From contig JAKATP010000007.1 of the NCBI GenBank assembly GCA_021818685.1, positions 1-51,055 on the forward strand: DNA of 51,055 nucleotides, written 5' to 3'. This DNA comes from Bacillota bacterium (GTDB lineage Bacteria; Bacillota; Sulfobacillia; Sulfobacillales; JAIMBI01). The notes beneath the pieces are model-generated. The model ran no database searches and was not told the DNA's origin. It saw nothing but the letters and a program-made list of their open reading frames with translations. Position 1 is the stretch's first letter; each line of letters starts with the position of its first letter. The translations under genes were made by a program, and so were the position numbers. Shown one piece after another: positions 50,015 through 51,055 of the stretch.

Positions 50015-51055
50015 TTAGGGAACGTAAATGGCCGGGATCTGAGCCTCGCGGGCGAGACGGTTGAACTCCGCCACGTCCTCGGACATCAGCGACTCGACCC
50101 GCGCCACCGCATCGTCCACCTGCTTCTCTAGAACCTCCAAGGCCGTATACGTCTGCGACGTGGGCCGGGCATCCGCCGAGGCGACCACCTGGAAGAGGTG
50201 TGCCACCTTGGCATTCAGCTGGGGCGGGAAGTTGATGGAGTCCTGGAAGTTATCGACCCGCCACTGCACGAGGCCGTCCCGCAGGGCGAGCGCCTGTTCC
50301 CGGACGCGGCCGAGGGTCTCCTTCAAGGACTCCTCCTGGTCATGGCCCGCCATGCGAGGTTCCCAGTCTTTGACGTTCGCGAGGACTTTCGCAACCCGGT
50401 TATAGGCAGCGTGGACCCGGCTTACGTCGTCGCGGATCCGGATGAGAAGGGCGAACTGCTCCTCGTAGTGCTCCGGCGGAGCGGAGACATTCGGAGGCGG
50501 CAGCAGGGCGAAGTCGCGTGTCTGCACATGCTCTCCGGCCTCTATGGTGACCCGGTAGCGTCCGGGAGGAGCCATGGGAGCGCAGGACGGCCACTCCGTA
50601 GCCGCCTCCTCAATCCGGGTCGCCCCCGGATACTCGCCGTCCCAGACTACGCGGTGGCTGCCCGCCGTCTTTTGCAGGCGGGGTCCGGGCTCGCCTTTCG
50701 GCAGCTCGTCACTGGTCAGGACCCGGACAAGATCTCCCCGCGCGTCCTTAATCGTGAGGGTCACGCGTTCCGGTTCCTCGGCCAGATAGTACTGGAAGAT
50801 CACCCCCGGTACATTGGTGCCGGCGTCAAGCCACACAGGGGGATCACCGGTCTCGGGGCGCTCGGCCATGTAGCTCCCGGCGACGTGCGCCGGCAGGGGT
50901 CCCTCGCTCATGCGCCGCAGCCAGGGACTCCGGCCCACGGCGGTAGAGCGGACGGTGTCGCGTGGGGTGAAGAGGCGGAGCGCACCCGACGCGGGGTCGG
51001 CGGCGAGTTCACGCAGCGGGGTGAGGTCGTCCAGGATCCAGAAGGCGCGCCCGTG
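50015..51055 (-). CDS. Sortilin/BNR-repeat beta-propeller protein, C-terminal part (5' end outside window)
   Basis: At least 346 residues, open to the right edge. The visible part begins HGRAFWILDDLTPLREL, the classic end of a BNR/VPS10-type propeller in the large (about 1000-residue) bacterial glycosyl-hydrolase-like proteins also called sortilin-like or exo-sialidase-like. It is followed by a fibronectin-like domain (FQYYLAEEPERVTLTIKDARG, PGRYRVTIEAG) and a helical C-terminal domain with HYEEQFALLIRIRDDVSRVH and heptad-like stretches. Enzymatic activity of this group is unproven. An internal GTG at 50938 could be mistaken for the start, but the frame continues with family-typical sequence. 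Probably secreted; its N-terminus is not visible. Confidence 0.8.
   Translation of the reverse strand, partial: HGRAFWILDDLTPLRELAADPASGALRLFTPRDTVRSTAVGRSPWLRRMSEGPLPAHVAGSYMAERPETGDPPVWLDAGTNVPGVIFQYYLAEEPERVTLTIKDARGDLVRVLTSDELPKGEPGPRLQKTAGSHRVVWDGEYPGATRIEEAATEWPSCAPMAPPGRYRVTIEAGEHVQTRDFALLPPPNVSAPPEHYEEQFALLIRIRDDVSRVHAAYNRVAKVLANVKDWEPRMAGHDQEESLKETLGRVREQALALRDGLVQWRVDNFQDSINFPPQLNAKVAHLFQVVASADARPTSQTYTALEVLEKQVDDAVARVESLMSEDVAEFNRLAREAQIPAIYVP

Noticed and set aside
50015-50938. Propeller-protein gene as a complete 307-codon gene starting at GTG 50938
   Set aside because: The frame continues to the window edge with residues typical of the family (HGRAFWILDDL), so the GTG is internal and the gene is partial.
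1-51055. CRISPR arrays, tRNA/rRNA genes, insertion sequences or prophage
   Set aside because: No regularly spaced direct repeats, RNA gene signatures, transposases, integrases or phage proteins were seen on reading the whole window.

Overview
The window is dense, GC-rich bacterial chromosome (roughly two thirds G+C) with about 43 protein genes on both strands. I saw no rRNA, tRNA, CRISPR array, transposase or integrase. Strong GGAGG-type ribosome binding sites, frequent GTG and TTG starts, many 4-base stop/start overlaps, an ArgR repressor, a ComEB-like dCMP deaminase and a formate dehydrogenase with a DUF1641 partner together suggest a high-GC, deep-branching Bacillota-type organism (Sulfobacillus/Thermaerobacter-like). 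Chloroflexota cannot be excluded. This placement is an inference from gene content only.

Layout. 0-2.9 kb: two overlapping polytopic membrane proteins that look like the permease side of an ABC-2 system. 2.9-4.6 kb: dCMP deaminase, a short-chain dehydrogenase and argR. 4.6-6.5 kb (minus): a DUF4012 envelope protein. 6.5-11.3 kb: a 0.33 kb regulatory gap, then a translationally coupled redox operon of a NuoG-like formate dehydrogenase, its DUF1641 partner and a zinc glucose dehydrogenase, followed by a GH15 glucoamylase/trehalase-like enzyme. 13.3-24.4 kb: a PMT-type mannosyltransferase-like membrane protein fused to a PQQ-type beta-propeller (minus), a second DUF4012 protein, two GT2 glycosyltransferases, a YihY-type membrane protein and a GH38 alpha-mannosidase. 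24.5-26.2 kb (minus): a slipin-like SPFH protein and an aldo/keto reductase.

26.4-49.0 kb is an exopolysaccharide or cell-wall glycan locus of mixed orientation: five GT4 and two GT2 glycosyltransferases, a BioF2/FemAB-like acyltransferase, a DUF1616-like membrane protein, a methyltransferase, a Wzx-type flippase, and a RidA, FdtA/QdtA-like isomerase and DegT-type aminotransferase set that points to a dTDP-3-amino-3,6-dideoxyhexose. Near its start is an OmpR-family regulator whose receiver has lost the phosphorylatable aspartate. Inside it is an unfamiliar three-gene cassette (30.1-35.4 kb): a soluble, possibly alpha/alpha-toroid protein, a large secreted and C-terminally anchored protein, and a GT-C-like polytopic membrane protein, joined by GTGA and ATGA overlaps. 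A 1 kb stretch at 40.7-41.7 kb holds no convincing gene. The window closes with another short-chain dehydrogenase, a convergent hairpin terminator with a perfect 16-bp stem, and the C-terminal part of a large sortilin/BNR-type beta-propeller protein that runs off the right edge.

Taken together, most of the window serves building, exporting and possibly turning over surface glycans (GT2, GT4, GT39, DUF4012, flippase, GH38, GH15), next to a compact formate/glucose oxidation module. The best candidates for something undescribed are the 30.1-35.4 kb cassette, the mannosyltransferase-propeller fusion, and the coupling of a noncanonical formate dehydrogenase to a glucose dehydrogenase.
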